Part shown: piece by piece, positions 5,348 through 6,852 of the stretch
Position numbering within the stretch: the first letter of the stretch is position 1
Layout of the letters: the number at the start of each line of letters is the position of its first letter
Origin: CAYYNP01 sp964472545
GTDB taxonomy: Bacteria; Planctomycetota; Planctomycetia; Pirellulales; Thermoguttaceae
Assembly (NCBI GenBank): GCA_964472545.1
Contig: CAYYNP010000422.1
Coordinates: 1-6,852, forward strand
DNA length: 6,852 nucleotides
Direction of reading: 5' to 3'
Position numbers and translations under genes: made by a program
The notes under the pieces: model-generated
Databases searched by the model: none
What the model saw: only the letters and a program-made list of their open reading frames with translations
Told to the model about the DNA's origin: nothing

Positions 5348-5377
5348 GCGACCCCCTTGAAGTAGGGGGGGGGTCGC
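5348..5377 (+). terminator. strong G/C stem-loop before the propeller gene
   Basis: GCGACCCCC (5348-5356) pairs perfectly with GGGGGTCGC (5369-5377) around a 12-base loop; the right side contains nine G in a row (5365-5373). It sits between the kinase operon and the promoter at 5394 and could end transcription from the kinase operon. No T-run follows, so termination is uncertain. Confidence 0.4.
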
Positions 5378-5393
5378 TCCTGGCGTGACCAGA

Positions 5394-5423
5394 TAGACAT
5401 CCGGGCACGCGGGTCGTTATAAT
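5394..5423 (+). promoter_or_regulatory. sigma70-type promoter for the propeller gene
   Basis: A perfect -10 box TATAAT (5418-5423) follows a -35 box TAGACA (5394-5399, five of six matches to TTGACA) with an 18-base spacer. Transcription would begin near 5430, leaving a leader of about 65 bases before the GTG start. This is the best promoter match in the window and shows that the propeller gene is transcribed separately from the kinase genes. Confidence 0.7.
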
Positions 5424-5494
5424 ACGGTACGATCGTCTGGGCCCGCCCCATTTCCCCCCGCGTTTCTCCCCTAGTTGCTTGTGAGGATGCTCTT

Positions 5495-6754
5495 GTGAAG
5501 AACCACACCGCCCGTTGCACGTTGGCCGTGGCCGTTTTGTGCGTGATGTTGTTTGCCGGGGCCGACTGGATGCAGTATCGCGGCCCGGGCGCCGCCGGCG
5601 TTTCCCAAGACACGGGGCTGCCGACGACCTGGAGCGCGACCGAGAACGTCGTCTGGAAGACGGCCCTGCCCGGCCGCGGTGCCTCCAGCCCGATCACGCT
5701 GGGCGACAAGATCTTCCTCACCGCGTACACCGGTTACGGCCAGGACATCGAAGAGCCCGGCGAAACGGCCGACCTCGAGCGGCACCTGCTGTGTATCGAT
5801 CGCGCCGGCGGCAAAATCCTCTGGCAGAAGTCGGCCAAGGCCCTGCTGCCGGAAGAGGAGTTCGGGCGGATGATGTCGTTGCACGGTTACGCCTCGAGCA
5901 CGCCGGCCACCGACGGCGAGGCCGTTTACGTCTTCTACGGCCGCTCCGGGGCCCGCGCCTACAGCCTCACCGGTGAGTTGCTCTGGACGGCCCAGGTCGG
6001 CACGGGGCTGGACGGCTGGGGCAGTGCCAATTCGCCGATCCTCGCCGGCAACCTGGTGATCGTCAACGCCAGCATCGAGAGCGAGTCGGTCGTGGCGTTG
6101 AACAAGAAGACCGGCGAAGAGGTCTGGCGGGCGAAGGATATCAAGGAGTCTTGGTCGACCCCCACGTTGGTCGACGTGCCCGGCGGCAAGCAGGAATTGG
6201 TCGTCAGCATGCACAGCGAAGTGCGGGGTTACGACCCGGCTACCGGCCAACAGCTTTGGACCTGTGACAGCGTGGAAGATTACGTCTGCCCCACGGTGAT
6301 CGCGGCCGACGGCGTCGTCTTCATCACGGGCGGGCGAGGCCCGTTGACCGTCGCCGTGCGGGCCGGCGGCCGCGGCGACGTCACCGACACGCACCTGCTC
6401 TGGGACATGCGCAAGACGCCCAAAGTTCCCACGCCGCTGATACACGACGGGCTGCTCTACTGGGTCGGCCACATGGGCACCATCTACTGTATCGACGCGG
6501 TCACCGGCGAGGAGGTCTACCACGCGCGGATCTCCCAAACCGGCACCGTCTACGCCTCGGTCGTGCTGGCCGACGGCAAGCTCTACGCGGTCACCCGCAG
6601 CCGCGGCACGGTCGTGCTGGCCGCCGGAAAGGAATTCAAGGAACTCGCCCGCAACGACCTCGGCGACGAGAGCATCTTCAACGCCACGCCGGTCGTCAGC
6701 AACGGGCAACTACTGTTGCGCAGCGATAGCTTCTTGTATTGCATTGGGGAGTGA
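5495..6754 (+). CDS. exported PQQ-like beta-propeller protein
   Basis: A 419-residue secreted protein built of PQQ-like/BamB-like repeats. Residues 1-23 look like a signal peptide: KNHTAR basic start, hydrophobic core LAVAVLCVMLF, and a likely cut after AGA before Asp24. The mature part opens with DWMQYRGPGAAGVS, close to the DWPQWRGP start seen in many planctomycete proteins of this type. Blade signatures of the TG-x-x-x-W kind recur with aromatic residues at 110, 164, 211, 255, 303 and 342, about 40-54 apart, fitting a propeller of some seven or eight blades. No residue set for PQQ or metal binding of true alcohol dehydrogenases can be recognised, so it is probably a binding or scaffold protein in the periplasm, not a quinoprotein enzyme. 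GAGGA (5483-5487) lies seven bases before the GTG start. The gene is alone, with its own promoter. Confidence 0.88.
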   Translation: MKNHTARCTLAVAVLCVMLFAGADWMQYRGPGAAGVSQDTGLPTTWSATENVVWKTALPGRGASSPITLGDKIFLTAYTGYGQDIEEPGETADLERHLLCIDRAGGKILWQKSAKALLPEEEFGRMMSLHGYASSTPATDGEAVYVFYGRSGARAYSLTGELLWTAQVGTGLDGWGSANSPILAGNLVIVNASIESESVVALNKKTGEEVWRAKDIKESWSTPTLVDVPGGKQELVVSMHSEVRGYDPATGQQLWTCDSVEDYVCPTVIAADGVVFITGGRGPLTVAVRAGGRGDVTDTHLLWDMRKTPKVPTPLIHDGLLYWVGHMGTIYCIDAVTGEEVYHARISQTGTVYASVVLADGKLYAVTRSRGTVVLAAGKEFKELARNDLGDESIFNATPVVSNGQLLLRSDSFLYCIGE

Positions 6755-6762
6755 GGCGGAGA

Positions 6763-6852
6763 GTTGGGTGTTGGGAGTTGGGTGTTGGGTGTTGGGTGTT
6801 GGGAGTTGGGAGTTGGGAGTTGGGAGTTGGGAGTTGGGAGTTGGGGGTTGGG
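6763..6852. repeat. G-rich heptamer tandem repeat
   Basis: Twelve complete copies of GTTGGGN run without a break from 6763 to 6846, followed by a partial copy cut by the window end. The seventh base is T, A, T, T, T, then A six times, then G. The array starts eight bases after the stop codon of the propeller gene. Regular GGG runs separated by four bases meet the G-quadruplex pattern on the plus strand. The block of identical GTTGGGA units points to recent slippage expansion, with older variants at the gene-proximal end. The total length is unknown. Confidence 0.95.

Noticed and set aside
5471..6709. Long minus-strand open frame opposite the propeller gene
   Set aside because: Shadow of the propeller gene; it has no start signals and no family features.
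6763..6852. CRISPR array
   Set aside because: The units are seven bases long and contiguous, with no spacers.

Overview
The window looks like chromosomal DNA from a high-GC member of the Planctomycetota, probably a Pirellulales-type lineage. This is inferred from gene style, not from any database match. The signs are a Ser/Thr kinase with the N-terminal module typical of planctomycete kinases, an exported PQQ-like beta-propeller protein that starts its mature part with a DWMQYRGP-type motif, an HU protein with a Lys/Pro-rich N-terminal tail, weak or absent Shine-Dalgarno sites on several genes, and many short hairpin repeats between genes. No rRNA, tRNA, CRISPR array, transposase or phage gene is visible.

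Layout. 1-71: a pair of small perfect hairpins in opposite orientation (REP-like). 72-1040 (minus): HMGL/DmpG-type aldolase-superfamily enzyme with a GTG start and a good sigma70-like promoter. 1122-1604: long spacer with a terminator-like hairpin and a degenerate 15-bp tandem repeat. 1605-1931 (plus): HU-family DNA-binding protein. 1932-2082: convergent spacer with two hairpins. 2083-2652 (minus): Maf nucleotide pyrophosphatase. 2730-3416 (plus): RluA-family pseudouridine synthase, divergent from maf. 3413-3534: cluster of the same REP-like hairpins; the first copy supplies the stop codon of the synthase gene. 3602-5008 (plus): tail-anchored Ser/Thr protein kinase. 5033-5203 (plus): 56-residue membrane protein just behind the kinase, probably in the same operon. 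5204-5494: spacer with a second hairpin pair, a G/C-rich stem-loop and a strong promoter. 5495-6754 (plus): exported PQQ-like propeller protein. 6763-6852: G-rich heptamer tandem repeat running off the window.

Most genes are monocistronic housekeeping or stand-alone genes facing different ways, and they do not form a pathway. The one likely functional unit is the kinase with its small membrane partner. The other notable layer is the set of structured repeats, which lie at gene 3' ends: perfect or near-perfect hairpins with three-base loops (TCC/GGA), sometimes paired in inverted orientation and flanked by a conserved GACTAC/GTAGTC tail. I see no clear novel defence or metabolic system. The best leads are the kinase/microprotein pair, the hairpin repeat family and the two tandem repeats.
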